Assembly: GCF_030908405.1 (NCBI RefSeq)
Contig: NZ_CP133089.1
Location: 1,426,001 to 1,490,000 of the forward strand
Length of the DNA stretch: 64,000 nt
From: Aminobacterium sp. MB27-C1
GTDB lineage: Bacteria > Synergistota > Synergistia > Synergistales > Aminobacteriaceae
Reading direction: 5' to 3'
Part shown: positions 8,583 through 16,337 of the stretch, piece by piece
How positions within the stretch are numbered: position 1 is the first letter of the stretch
Layout: each line of letters begins with the position of its first letter
The notes under the pieces: model-generated
Seen by the model: the letters and a program-made list of their open reading frames with translations, nothing else
What the model was told of the DNA's origin: nothing
Database searches by the model: none
Made by a program: the position numbers and the translations under genes

Positions 8583-11069
8583 CTATCGGCCTACGACACC
8601 CATACCATTAATGATACGATCAAGCATTTCATCCACTGTAGTAATATATCGCGCCATAGCATTAAAGGCTTGTTGAAACTTTATAATATCCATCACTTCT
8701 TCATCTATATTTACGCCCATAGTTGCCTGCCGCTGTGTGTCTATCTGTTCTGTTAAATGACGCTGGTTCGTCGCCATAGTCTTGGCCTGTAATCCCTTTG
8801 ATCCCAAACTGGCAAGGAAAGAGAGGTAATATTCGTTTACATCAGCAGCACCATTCTGAAGCACTTTCGCCTGTTTCAACTGAGCAAGAGCCAAAGCATT
8901 ACTACCGTCTCCTTCTCCTCTTGAAGCACCTTTGCCATCTCCCCTAGCCGCGGCAATAAGGCTGGGGTCTTTATCCAAATCCATATTGAAAGAGAAGTGC
9001 GCTGATGCTCCATATTTACCAGAGATAGGTTCAAAAAAGGCAATTCCAGTTGTCATGCTCGAATCACCCATGCCATGACCTGCATAATGACGAGCATTCA
9101 TTTCCGTAACGAGACCATAGACAACCTCGTCGAGTTGATCTTTGAAACTTAAAATCATGTCATCTCTGGCTTCCATGGTTCCTAAAATAGAACCACCTTT
9201 TACATGATGCTTTATGGTTATTTCAGCTCTTCCAAGCCCTCTCAATTCAAAACGAAGGCCTGACGAAATTTCCTCATTGACAGTTGCAGAATAGTCAGCT
9301 TGCCGAGGAACTCGTCTCGCTTCTTTCATCTCATTCATTGAAGAAAGATATGTTTTTCCGTCAAAAGAAAAAGCTGCATCTTGGGAGGTTTCTAACCAAC
9401 TTGTTGCATTATCATCACCTAAAAAGCCAAGACGTCGAGCCACATTGAGGGAGCCGTTCTCATCTCCCATTACGTTAATCCGCGACGCTTCACCTAGTAC
9501 ATTGCTTTCCAACGTGAGGAAATATGTTCCGGTTACTTCATCTTTTTCTATAGCCGCATGAAGCCACTCCTCAGGAGCGCTAACACCATCTTCTTCTCCG
9601 AAAGCCCCATTAATTTTGTTTCGGATAGTTTCAAGAGTATCTTCCTCAGTAACTTCTATTGATACTGTTTTACCAGACGAAGTAAGTCCTAAATTTGAAG
9701 CAATTCCGCCCTTTATATCAGTTATTGAAAGAAGATGATCATCCATAGAACGGATGGTCATTTGGTTTCCGTCTAAAGAGGCAGTAACCTGCATTGAAGA
9801 AAGACTTGTATTGAGAAAGCTATTAAGATCACTTAATGACAATTCTCCACTGAGAGACTGCGCTGTATTTGTTCCATCAGAGAGATCCCATCTTCCGTCA
9901 GTTGCATTCCACGTAATTGAAATAATTTGTTCCTCAGAACCTGCTCCAACCCGAAAGGAGTATGTGTCCCCATCTTGTCCAGAAGATAGAACTGTCTGAG
10001 ACGGCATTATTTTCGATTTTGACAGCGTCCCTTGCGTGCCAACGCTCAGAGTAAAAGCTCCTCGGATATTCAATGCTTCTGTCGGTGATTGAGGACGAAG
10101 GCGAGGAGTAAAAGAAGAATCTCCTCCACCAACTTTCCACGATGTTTCAGAAGCTAAACGATCAACCTGGAGGGAATGAACACCTTCTGGAGCGTTTTGC
10201 CCCGGCATGAGATAGAGGACATCAGTATTATCAACTATATCGAAAAGGTTATCTTCCACCTGCACATCATGGAATCCCTCGTTGCCAGGTACAGGAACAG
10301 CTACAAGATGTCTTGTTTTATCCCCCTGCACCAATAGTTTCCCATCAAGGTAAATTTTGAAGTCGCCATCATCCATATCAGATGGCAATGAAACATTTAT
10401 ATTAATTAATTCGCTTAATTTTTCCGTCAAAAGATCGCGCTGATCAAGAAGATCGTTTGGATTTCCTCCAACTCCCTGAATCTCGGCAATCGTCGTATTT
10501 AAAGCTCCAATCTGATCTATATAATCATTTGCCTGCTGCACTTTCAAAAGAAGGTCGTTATCAAGAGCTACACGGTACTCTCCATAGTTTCTTACAAGCT
10601 GATCCATATATACAGTAAGATTCTGCGCACTACTTACTAGAGCCTCTCGAACAGAAGCCTCGTCAGGTCGTTTCTGTAGCTCTTGTAATTTAGACCAGTA
10701 ATCATCAAGGGCAACTTTAAAACCTTCACCAGCCGGTTCATTAACATAAAGCTCTATCGTATTCAAGGCCTTTTCCATCGTCTCCCAATATCCCTGAACA
10801 GACGATTCCTCTCTAAACTGAAGATCTAAGAATTCATCTCTGAGACGGCGGATAGCATCAATTTTGACTCCTGTCCCAATTTGCCCGGGAACGTTGGGTC
10901 GAGAAAGGCCGGGATTTGTAAATGGATCTGTTGAAGAAGCATCTACTCTCTGACGAGAATAGCCCTCTACATCAGCGTTAGATATGTTATGTCCCGCAGT
11001 TTCCATAGACCTTCGAAAATAATCCATTGCACGACGACCCATTTCGAGGCCAAAAAAACTATTAAACAT
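8583..11069 (-). CDS. flgK: Hook-associated protein FlgK (HAP1), enlarged
   Basis: First hook-filament junction protein, exported with the help of FlgN. The N-terminus (FFGLEMGRRAMDYFRRSMETAGHNISNADVEGYSRQRV, read in parts) carries the rod/hook signature HNISNADVEGYSRQ. The C-terminus carries the FlgK signature DEEVMDIIKFQQAFNAMARY and ends in the amphipathic helix MLDRIINGMG. Its 828 aa exceed the usual 450-650. The central insert (about 330-620) includes stretches like flagellin-associated modules, for example TVSIEVTEEDTLETIRNKIN followed by TYFLTLESNVLGEASRINV. A GGGGG ribosome binding site precedes the ATG, and flgN is 12 bases upstream. Confidence 0.95.
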   Translation of the reverse strand: MFNSFFGLEMGRRAMDYFRRSMETAGHNISNADVEGYSRQRVDASSTDPFTNPGLSRPNVPGQIGTGVKIDAIRRLRDEFLDLQFREESSVQGYWETMEKALNTIELYVNEPAGEGFKVALDDYWSKLQELQKRPDEASVREALVSSAQNLTVYMDQLVRNYGEYRVALDNDLLLKVQQANDYIDQIGALNTTIAEIQGVGGNPNDLLDQRDLLTEKLSELININVSLPSDMDDGDFKIYLDGKLLVQGDKTRHLVAVPVPGNEGFHDVQVEDNLFDIVDNTDVLYLMPGQNAPEGVHSLQVDRLASETSWKVGGGDSSFTPRLRPQSPTEALNIRGAFTLSVGTQGTLSKSKIMPSQTVLSSGQDGDTYSFRVGAGSEEQIISITWNATDGRWDLSDGTNTAQSLSGELSLSDLNSFLNTSLSSMQVTASLDGNQMTIRSMDDHLLSITDIKGGIASNLGLTSSGKTVSIEVTEEDTLETIRNKINGAFGEEDGVSAPEEWLHAAIEKDEVTGTYFLTLESNVLGEASRINVMGDENGSLNVARRLGFLGDDNATSWLETSQDAAFSFDGKTYLSSMNEMKEARRVPRQADYSATVNEEISSGLRFELRGLGRAEITIKHHVKGGSILGTMEARDDMILSFKDQLDEVVYGLVTEMNARHYAGHGMGDSSMTTGIAFFEPISGKYGASAHFSFNMDLDKDPSLIAAARGDGKGASRGEGDGSNALALAQLKQAKVLQNGAADVNEYYLSFLASLGSKGLQAKTMATNQRHLTEQIDTQRQATMGVNIDEEVMDIIKFQQAFNAMARYITTVDEMLDRIINGMGVVGR

Positions 11070-11081
11070 AAAGGAACCCCC

Positions 11082-11528
11082 TTATCCGCATACGTCAAGA
11101 CCATTTTTAGAGGAAGTCAGCCCCTCCAAACGCCGCCACTCAGCTATAGTTATCTCGCTTAACGTCTGACTTTCTTCTACCAACCGAGCAAGAATTGCCA
11201 TCTCTGCCTGTAATTTGCCAACAATCCTCAGCAAACCATCTGCCGCCTGTCGTAATTCCCTAGCAACATCTGGCTGCATATTCTGACAAAAATCAGCAAT
11301 AGTAGATGGACAATGATAGAAAGACGAAATACGCCCAGATATTCTCTGACGTTCTCGTTCTAAAGTCTCTGCCTGAAAGGCGTAATTCTGCTGATCTTTC
11401 ATTAACTGTTGCAATAATTCGAGGCGCCCTTCCTTGAGCGCCTCTCTCTGCTGCACTACAACACCATGCATTTTCTGCAGAACATCAGTTTGCTGCAGAA
11501 GAATTTTCGAAAGTTCAAGGCCATCCAT
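11082..11528 (-). CDS. flgN: FlgN, export chaperone for FlgK and FlgL
   Basis: A 148-residue, almost wholly helical protein with long amphipathic helices (ILLQQTDVLQKMHGVVVQQREAL, read in parts; then ETLERERQRISGRIS), typical of FlgN-family chaperones that keep FlgK and FlgL export-competent. Sequence is weakly conserved in this family, so placement between flgM and flgK carries much of the call. The frame also opens at a TTG one codon earlier, but GAGGA spaced 8 bases before the ATG favours the start given. The gene begins 4 bases after the flgM stop. Confidence 0.88.
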   Translation of the reverse strand: MDGLELSKILLQQTDVLQKMHGVVVQQREALKEGRLELLQQLMKDQQNYAFQAETLERERQRISGRISSFYHCPSTIADFCQNMQPDVARELRQAADGLLRIVGKLQAEMAILARLVEESQTLSEITIAEWRRLEGLTSSKNGLDVCG

Positions 11529-11532
11529 CAAT

Positions 11533-11817
11533 TTATTCCTCTTTGTCGAGTAATCCTGCCCTAATAAGACACTCTGCGACCTTGTTCATATCGGGCCGAT
11601 ATTGTCCGTCCTGTATCTGTTTTTTAAAGTCTTCGACTTTATCAAGCCGAACATCCGGAATCTTCTTGAGTTCAACTCGCGCTTTTGCCAACTCTTTAGC
11701 AAAAGAGCTAAACTCAACTCCGTCAGTCTCCTCTGATGCCGAACGGCCCGAATGTTTTTTGCCGTTGACCTTCCCTACAGGGCTAGGGCCATAAATGCCA
11801 TGAATCTTATCGATCAT
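11533..11817 (-). CDS. flgM: FlgM, anti-sigma-28 factor
   Basis: Small, mostly disordered protein that binds and inhibits the flagellar sigma factor SigD/FliA until it is exported through the finished hook. The C-terminal sigma-binding half is recognisable: FSSFAKELAKARVELKKIPDVRLDKVEDFKKQI (in parts), then GQYRPDMNKVAECLI. The frame can begin at a GTG three codons earlier, but GGGGTG covers that codon and is spaced 6 bases before this ATG, so the ATG giving 94 aa is preferred. It is the first gene after a sigma-28-type promoter, hence probably autoregulated. Confidence 0.93.
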   Translation of the reverse strand: MIDKIHGIYGPSPVGKVNGKKHSGRSASEETDGVEFSSFAKELAKARVELKKIPDVRLDKVEDFKKQIQDGQYRPDMNKVAECLIRAGLLDKEE

Positions 11818-11851
11818 AATGATCACCCCGTTCTACCCTTTCTTGTATCTA

Positions 11852-11879
11852 TTATCGGAATACTTTCAAAGTAGCTTTA
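11852..11879 (-). promoter_or_regulatory. Sigma-28-type promoter of the flgM operon
   Basis: The minus strand reads TAAA, 16 bases, then TCCGATAA, close to the sigma-28 consensus TAAA-N15-GCCGATAA. The -35 element overlaps the comF stop codon. It would drive flgM, flgN, flgK, flgL, fliW, csrA and the maf-like gene as one late flagellar unit. Confidence 0.8.
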
Positions 11880-12524
11880 GCGCAAATAACGAAGAGAAGT
11901 TGACCACGTTATAGCTGTCTCTACATGTATCGCATATTTTCTCAAAGTAGATGCCGCTCTTCGAAGAGTGGTGCCAGTAGTAGAAACATCATCAACCAAG
12001 ATTACAGAGTAAACTGGCTTGTTTTGTCCGCAAAAATGAAAAACATCATCTTGCATTGTGCGTCTTTCCATTGAGGAGTGAGAAGTTTGTGTGGTTTTGT
12101 CTTTTTTCCATTTGAGCATATTAAAGACTGGGATGTTCCACTCTTGAGATATGCCCTGTGCAATGAGCTCAGCTTGATTCCATGGCCGTTTACTTTGTCT
12201 GTGAAGAGGAATAGGGACAAGAGCATCTCCTATCGCCTGAGAGATGCTTCTGGCCAAAGCTCGCCCCATAATATGCCCCAACTCTCCCCAGCCTTCATAT
12301 TTCAATCTTAAAACTAATTCTCGACATATATCTTGGTGATACGCACCTGATAGAAGAGTCAAATCACCATCTATTTTTCTTTCTACTGGATGAGAAAGAA
12401 GAGATTCCAGACAAGAAAGACACCCGATAGAAGCAATTCGACCACATACGGGACATTCAACAGGCCATATGATCTGCTTTATCCATTTTGCCCAAATGAA
12501 ACAAAAATATTTAGGAATATTCAA
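11877..12524 (-). CDS. comF: ComF-family amidophosphoribosyltransferase-like protein
   Basis: The ComF/GntX family has a phosphoribosyltransferase fold and a cysteine zinc site; in Bacillus and Haemophilus the homologue is needed for DNA uptake during competence. Visible are an N-terminal CPVCGRIASIGCLSC cysteine cluster, a VPIPLHRQSKRPWNQAE block and the PRPP-binding loop VILVDDVSTTGTTL near the C-terminus. The 215-aa length is normal. It overlaps the upstream GNAT gene by 14 bases and lies just before flgM, the same comF-flgM neighbourhood as in B. subtilis. Its exact biochemical role is unknown even in model species. Confidence 0.92.
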   Translation of the reverse strand: MNIPKYFCFIWAKWIKQIIWPVECPVCGRIASIGCLSCLESLLSHPVERKIDGDLTLLSGAYHQDICRELVLRLKYEGWGELGHIMGRALARSISQAIGDALVPIPLHRQSKRPWNQAELIAQGISQEWNIPVFNMLKWKKDKTTQTSHSSMERRTMQDDVFHFCGQNKPVYSVILVDDVSTTGTTLRRAASTLRKYAIHVETAITWSTSLRYLR

Positions 12525-12942
12525 TGGGACGTCGTAAAAGCATTAAGGCTCCCTCATTTCGCTCAAAACCATATTGAGCCAAGAAAGGTTCAAGTTCGCT
12601 CGTATACGTCAAAATAAGGGGGATAGACCGTATAGCCGGATGAGAAAGGGCGTAATCGATGAGAGCAGACCCAATCCCTTTGCCTTGAAAATCGGGATGA
12701 ACCATTATGTCCCATAAAGATCCCCTAAATACAAAATCTGTCAGAATTCTGCAAAAAGCTATCAGTTTTTCACCGTGACGAACAGAAAAGCACATAGTGG
12801 TTCCTTCAAGCATGCGAGCTATATCCTCAAGGGAACGGCTTCGTCCCCAACGAGTAAAGCGATAAAGATCTCTTAATTCTGCCGGCGTCACAGCCTTTTT
12901 ACTATCGTAAAATGCATATTCCAGTTTAGCTTTCATGTACAC
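12511..12942 (-). CDS. GNAT-family N-acetyltransferase
   Basis: Single-domain Gcn5-related acetyltransferase of 143 aa that transfers an acetyl group from acetyl-CoA to an unknown amine. The acetyl-CoA pyrophosphate loop is visible as IMVHPDFQGKGIGSALID, preceded by the beta-strands CFSVRHGEKLIAFCRILTD. The C-terminal YGFERNEGALMLLRRP resembles small-molecule or protein acetyltransferases of the YjcF/ElaA sort. It overlaps the zinc-ribbon gene upstream by 17 bases and comF downstream by 14, so the three are probably translated together. The substrate cannot be inferred. Confidence 0.88.
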   Translation of the reverse strand: MYMKAKLEYAFYDSKKAVTPAELRDLYRFTRWGRSRSLEDIARMLEGTTMCFSVRHGEKLIAFCRILTDFVFRGSLWDIMVHPDFQGKGIGSALIDYALSHPAIRSIPLILTYTSELEPFLAQYGFERNEGALMLLRRPIEYS

Positions 12943-13141
12943 TTACCGCTTTCTGAAACGCCAATCCATGAACTATTTTACGCAAATCCGATTTGCGAGC
13001 ATCAGCAGATATTTGAAGTTGGACAACTTGACCTGCTCCGCACTTTGGACAAATCCACATAGCACGGGCAACTCCATCTACATCTGGGGTCCCTGCTAAG
13101 ACTTTAGTTTCGCCACATATTTGACACGCTACTATGAGCAT
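12926..13141 (-). CDS. Small zinc-ribbon protein, function unknown
   Basis: A 71-residue protein with two CxxC pairs (CQIC near the N-terminus and CPKCGAGQ about 27 residues later), the arrangement of a zinc ribbon that could bind nucleic acid or protein. I do not recognise the family. The frame can open at a TTG one codon upstream, but AGGAGGAG spaced 5 bases before the ATG decides for ATG. It follows the DUF3084 gene by 37 bases and overlaps the acetyltransferase gene. Confidence 0.75.
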   Translation of the reverse strand: MLIVACQICGETKVLAGTPDVDGVARAMWICPKCGAGQVVQLQISADARKSDLRKIVHGLAFQKAVSVHES

Positions 13142-13178
13142 CAATACTCCTCCTGTATTTCCTTATAAAGAGGTACGA

Positions 13179-14309
13179 TTAAAGTGTCGTGATATGGAAT
13201 TTTATTCGCACCGGTCCTTCTGTGTATATATCATCTAATGTTATAACCGTAACATCTACAGCTTTTTCCACTTTTTGCAGTTCTTCAACAGCATCGAAAA
13301 AATCAGTTGCATCCATTGCCCCAACCTTGCCACTTGCGGCATCTGGCATAATTCCCTCGGCAACAGCCCTTCTATTTACCTCTGCTAATAAGCTATGCAA
13401 GAAAGATTCTGCATCTCCACTATTAGGAACCCACGTCCGCTGAGCTACAACTTCACCATTTTCATAGACTAAGCGGCTGTCATAAACTTCGTACCGCACC
13501 CGAACGTCTTCACCCAGTAATATGTTTGCATCGGCAATAATTCGAACAAACTTACGAGCAGGAGCATTTATACATTCGTCCATCTTCTTTTTCTCTGTTT
13601 CAGGATCGACACCTAAAACAATTTCTTCAGCCGGTTTTCCTGTACGCAAAGACAAAACCATTTCCGCACGATGATGAAGTTCTTCAAAAGCAGATTCAAC
13701 ATCCTCTTTAGAACTTTTTCTCTCTATAACCTGCTGACCTAAAAGCTCGCCGGCAAAGACTGCTATCCTTCCACTTCGAACCTGCACTAATCCTTCACGA
13801 AGTCGGTCAGCTTCCTGACGAAGTGAGCTTATTTCCTGGTCTAATTTGAATTTTTCCTTCTCTAATGCTGCTTTTTCACTTTTTACCGAAGCTAATTCTT
13901 CCTGAGCTTTTTCAACCTTAGGTTGTACGGACGCAAGTTTTTGTTGAATCTCTTTGAGTTTTGTCTCTTGGGATTCAAGCTTTGTCTGACTCTCCACTAA
14001 ACGAATAGACATAAGTTGAGATTCTTCTCGACTTTCTTGCAACTCGGACGTTAAATTAACAATTTGGCTTTGCAGAAATTTCATGGAAAAAAGGGCAGTT
14101 CGTACGTTCTCTGACACGACAGACATGGTGAGCAGAATTCCTATAGAAATAACAACACCGGTGAGAGCAGTAATAATTTGACTCGTATGGCGCGGCCGTA
14201 ACCCAAAAAGTGAAATCCGTTTTTTACCGATGCGCATGCCAATACGATCTCCCAAGTAGGCCAAGATCGCACTCACAATTAGGAGTGTAATAATAAGTTT
14301 CCAATTCAT
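13179..14309 (-). CDS. DUF3084 membrane-anchored coiled-coil protein
   Basis: An N-terminal hydrophobic helix (LIITLLIVSAILAYLGD) is followed by the family block IGKKRISLFGLRPRHTSQI, a second membrane helix (ITALTGVVISIGILLTM), a long coiled coil of about 110 residues rich in Glu, Lys and Gln, and a C-terminal alpha/beta domain ending VRIKFHITTL. This fits DUF3084, a family of unknown function found in Synergistota and cyanobacteria. The start is uncertain: this ATG gives MNWKLII and 376 aa, while a GTG at 14333 has a better ribosome binding site (GGGGGCAG), and the frame stays open to 14396. A promoter-like sequence lies just upstream. Confidence 0.85.
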   Translation of the reverse strand: MNWKLIITLLIVSAILAYLGDRIGMRIGKKRISLFGLRPRHTSQIITALTGVVISIGILLTMSVVSENVRTALFSMKFLQSQIVNLTSELQESREESQLMSIRLVESQTKLESQETKLKEIQQKLASVQPKVEKAQEELASVKSEKAALEKEKFKLDQEISSLRQEADRLREGLVQVRSGRIAVFAGELLGQQVIERKSSKEDVESAFEELHHRAEMVLSLRTGKPAEEIVLGVDPETEKKKMDECINAPARKFVRIIADANILLGEDVRVRYEVYDSRLVYENGEVVAQRTWVPNSGDAESFLHSLLAEVNRRAVAEGIMPDAASGKVGAMDATDFFDAVEELQKVEKAVDVTVITLDDIYTEGPVRIKFHITTL

Positions 14310-14369
14310 ATCAGACCATATTTGGGCCTGCACTCTTCTGCCCCCATTCATAAAATAGTATTCATGTAC

Positions 14370-14398
14370 AGAATAACACGAAATGAGGGCAGTCACAA
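14370..14398 (-). promoter_or_regulatory. Sigma-70-type promoter candidate for the DUF3084-comF unit
   Basis: The minus strand reads TTGTGA, 17 bases, TATTCT (4 of 6 and 5 of 6 matches to TTGACA and TATAAT). The -35 lies in the loop and descending arm of the hairpin that ends the preceding unit. Confidence 0.5.
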
Positions 14399-14414
14399 AG
14401 GACTCCCCTCATTT
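14381..14414 (-). terminator. Hairpin terminator after the ykgJ-like gene
   Basis: The minus strand has AAATGAGGG paired with CCCTCATTT (9 bp), a G-G mismatch, then AGTC/GACT (4 bp) and a 6-base loop. It begins 9 bases after the ykgJ-like stop codon. The 3' side ends in TTT but then reads CGTGTTATT, so termination may be incomplete. Confidence 0.6.
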
Positions 14415-14423
14415 TCAGCAAAA

Positions 14424-14870
14424 TTACAGAGTAGGAATAACAGACGGAAATTTATTCAAGTATGCCTCTATTTCTATAGCGGTGTAGAAGCGTCCTTCAT
14501 TCATTCCTGGGCAAAGCAAGGCCGCTTTTCTCCAACTTTCTGGCGTAGCTAAAACTGAAGGCCAAAAGGGAAAGAGAGAACACTGCGCTGGGCGAACAGG
14601 GTAAATAGTACATCGAGCCCGTTCTGAATTGTAAAAGACACATTCACCAGCTTGTTTTTCTTTAAGGCTCGGAGGCCCCCATCGCCTTGTTTCATAATAA
14701 ACCCGGAAAACAGACAAGGAGATGTTAAGCCACTCGGCAATCTTCTTCTCTTCTTCTTCAGAAACCCAAACAGCGCCTGGTTCTCCCCTACAACAGCGCC
14801 CACACCCCAAACATGTAAAGGAAAGTCCCTCTCGCCACCAAGCGCTCTCTATACTTTTAAGCTGATTCAT
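14424..14870 (-). CDS. YkgJ-family cysteine cluster protein
   Basis: Small protein with the Zn/Fe-chelating cysteine pattern of the YkgJ/FliB superfamily: CLGCGRCCRGEPG near residue 20, GECVF, RCTIYPVRPAQCSLFPFWP and a final CPG. Some superfamily members (FliB) methylate lysines on flagellin, but this protein is much shorter than FliB (about 148 aa) and most relatives have no known function. The start chosen overlaps the flgJ end by 14 bases. The frame stays open upstream to 14936, within flgJ, and no ribosome binding site decides it. Being last in the rod/ring operon hints at a flagellar role without proving one. Confidence 0.8.
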   Translation of the reverse strand: MNQLKSIESAWWREGLSFTCLGCGRCCRGEPGAVWVSEEEEKKIAEWLNISLSVFRVYYETRRWGPPSLKEKQAGECVFYNSERARCTIYPVRPAQCSLFPFWPSVLATPESWRKAALLCPGMNEGRFYTAIEIEAYLNKFPSVIPTL

Positions 14871-15180
14871 TGTCTGACGAATTCGTATCAAGAGAGGCTG
14901 AAAGCTGATCGTAAAGAACTCTCCACAAACCAACACCGTTCTGTTTAGTTAATGCTTCCGCCGACATTTCGACAGAAAGATCTTCTAAAGGGCCGAAAGT
15001 TCTTTTTTGCTTTTTTCCTGCAACTTCTTCTGCGTCATGAAGCATATTTTTCCATAATTGTCCTAAGAGTATGCCTTCGAATTGACGGCATGCTTCTTCA
15101 AGCTGTTTCTTTTGTTCTGTTCTATGCCCTGTTTCTTGCAGCAAAGAAATAGATTGCATTGTTGTATCTATTTTATTCAT
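14857..15180 (-). CDS. flgJ: FlgJ-type rod-binding protein (no muramidase domain)
   Basis: A 107-residue protein matching only the N-terminal rod-binding domain of FlgJ, which caps the growing rod in the periplasm. The signature is LEEACRQFEGILLGQLWKNM, with FGPLEDLSVEMSAEALTKQNGVG (in parts) toward the C-terminus, as in other FlgJ proteins. The peptidoglycan hydrolase domain fused to it in Salmonella is absent, as in many phyla, so another enzyme must open the wall for the rod. It starts 12 bases after flgI. Confidence 0.9.
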   Translation of the reverse strand: MNKIDTTMQSISLLQETGHRTEQKKQLEEACRQFEGILLGQLWKNMLHDAEEVAGKKQKRTFGPLEDLSVEMSAEALTKQNGVGLWRVLYDQLSASLDTNSSDNESA

Positions 15181-15192
15181 GAAAGACTCCTT

Positions 15193-16323
15193 TTACATGA
15201 CAACAAGTTCCCCGTGAAGGGCACCTGCTTCTTTTACAGCCTGCAAAATTGAGATAATATCTCTTGGTGTCGCTCCTACAGAATTCAATGAATTCACAAG
15301 ATCACTAACAGTCGCCGTAGCACCCAAAGAGATGAGGCTTCCAGCCTGTTCCTCCGCCGCTATTTCTGTTCGTGGCTGAACAGCTGTTCTTCCTGTAGCA
15401 AAAGGCTCTGGCTGAACAACTTCAGGTTTTTCTGTCACACGTACTGTAAGATTTCCATGTGCCACAGCCACTGTACTGATTTTAACATCTCCGCCCATAA
15501 CGACTGTACCCGTTCTTTCGTTGACAACAACGCGCGCCACCATGTCTGGTTCAACAGTCAACCTTTCAATATTTGCAATGAACGAACTCGGAGAAGAGGA
15601 GAATTGGGGAGGGATAACAATCTGAATCATCCCCGCGTCTATAGGAGAAGCGATCCCTCCAAAGCGGGAGTTTATAGCCAGAGCAACACGTTCGGCCGTT
15701 GTAAAATCAGGATCTTTCAGAAGAAGACTAATTGTTCCATTGGCAGAAAAGTTCATAGGAACATCACGCTCAACAAGGGCTCCGTTAGGAACCCTGCCCA
15801 CAGTAACAACATTTTTTGACATTCTGGCCGCTCCACCTTCTGCAGAAAACCCTCCAACAAGAACTGGCCCTTGCGCAACAGCATAAACCCTTCCATCTGC
15901 ACCTTTGAGAGGCACCTGAAGGAGCGTACCACCTTGAAGACTCTTCGCGTCGCCCATAGTGCTTACAGTAACATCTATTTGCTGCCCTGGCCGAGCAAAG
16001 GGAGGAAGTTCACAGGTAACTGTAACAGAGGCTACATTTTTACTTTTAACCAAACCTTCGTCAACTGTAAGCCCGAACTGACTCATGAGGTTACGAACCA
16101 TTTGCAAAGACATTTTTGCCTTATCTCCAGTTCCTTGTAACCCCATAACCAGACCAACACCTACGAGCTGGTTCGAACGAATACCCTGTATATCTGCCAA
16201 ATCTTTAATACGTACTGCAGGATGAACACCGGCATGGAGGGTGTTTGGCCCCATGGGAAGCAACAAAACCAAGACTAATATGCCCGCAAAAATTCTTTTC
16301 AACCACTTACTATTGTCTTTCAT
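15193..16323 (-). CDS. flgI: Flagellar P-ring protein FlgI
   Basis: Periplasmic protein that forms the P-ring around the rod in the peptidoglycan layer of diderms. A signal peptide is clear (basic MKDNSKWLKR, then FAGILVLVLLLPMGPNTLHA). The mature protein begins near VHPAVRIKDLADIQGIRSNQLVGVG, followed by LQGTGDK, both FlgI hallmarks. The C-terminus contains VSDLVNSLNSVGATPRDIISILQAVKEAGAL (in parts). At 376 aa it has normal length. A good AGGAGA ribosome binding site precedes the ATG. It follows flgH by 14 bases. Confidence 0.97.
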   Translation of the reverse strand: MKDNSKWLKRIFAGILVLVLLLPMGPNTLHAGVHPAVRIKDLADIQGIRSNQLVGVGLVMGLQGTGDKAKMSLQMVRNLMSQFGLTVDEGLVKSKNVASVTVTCELPPFARPGQQIDVTVSTMGDAKSLQGGTLLQVPLKGADGRVYAVAQGPVLVGGFSAEGGAARMSKNVVTVGRVPNGALVERDVPMNFSANGTISLLLKDPDFTTAERVALAINSRFGGIASPIDAGMIQIVIPPQFSSSPSSFIANIERLTVEPDMVARVVVNERTGTVVMGGDVKISTVAVAHGNLTVRVTEKPEVVQPEPFATGRTAVQPRTEIAAEEQAGSLISLGATATVSDLVNSLNSVGATPRDIISILQAVKEAGALHGELVVM

Positions 16324-16337
16324 ATATCTCTGTCTCC

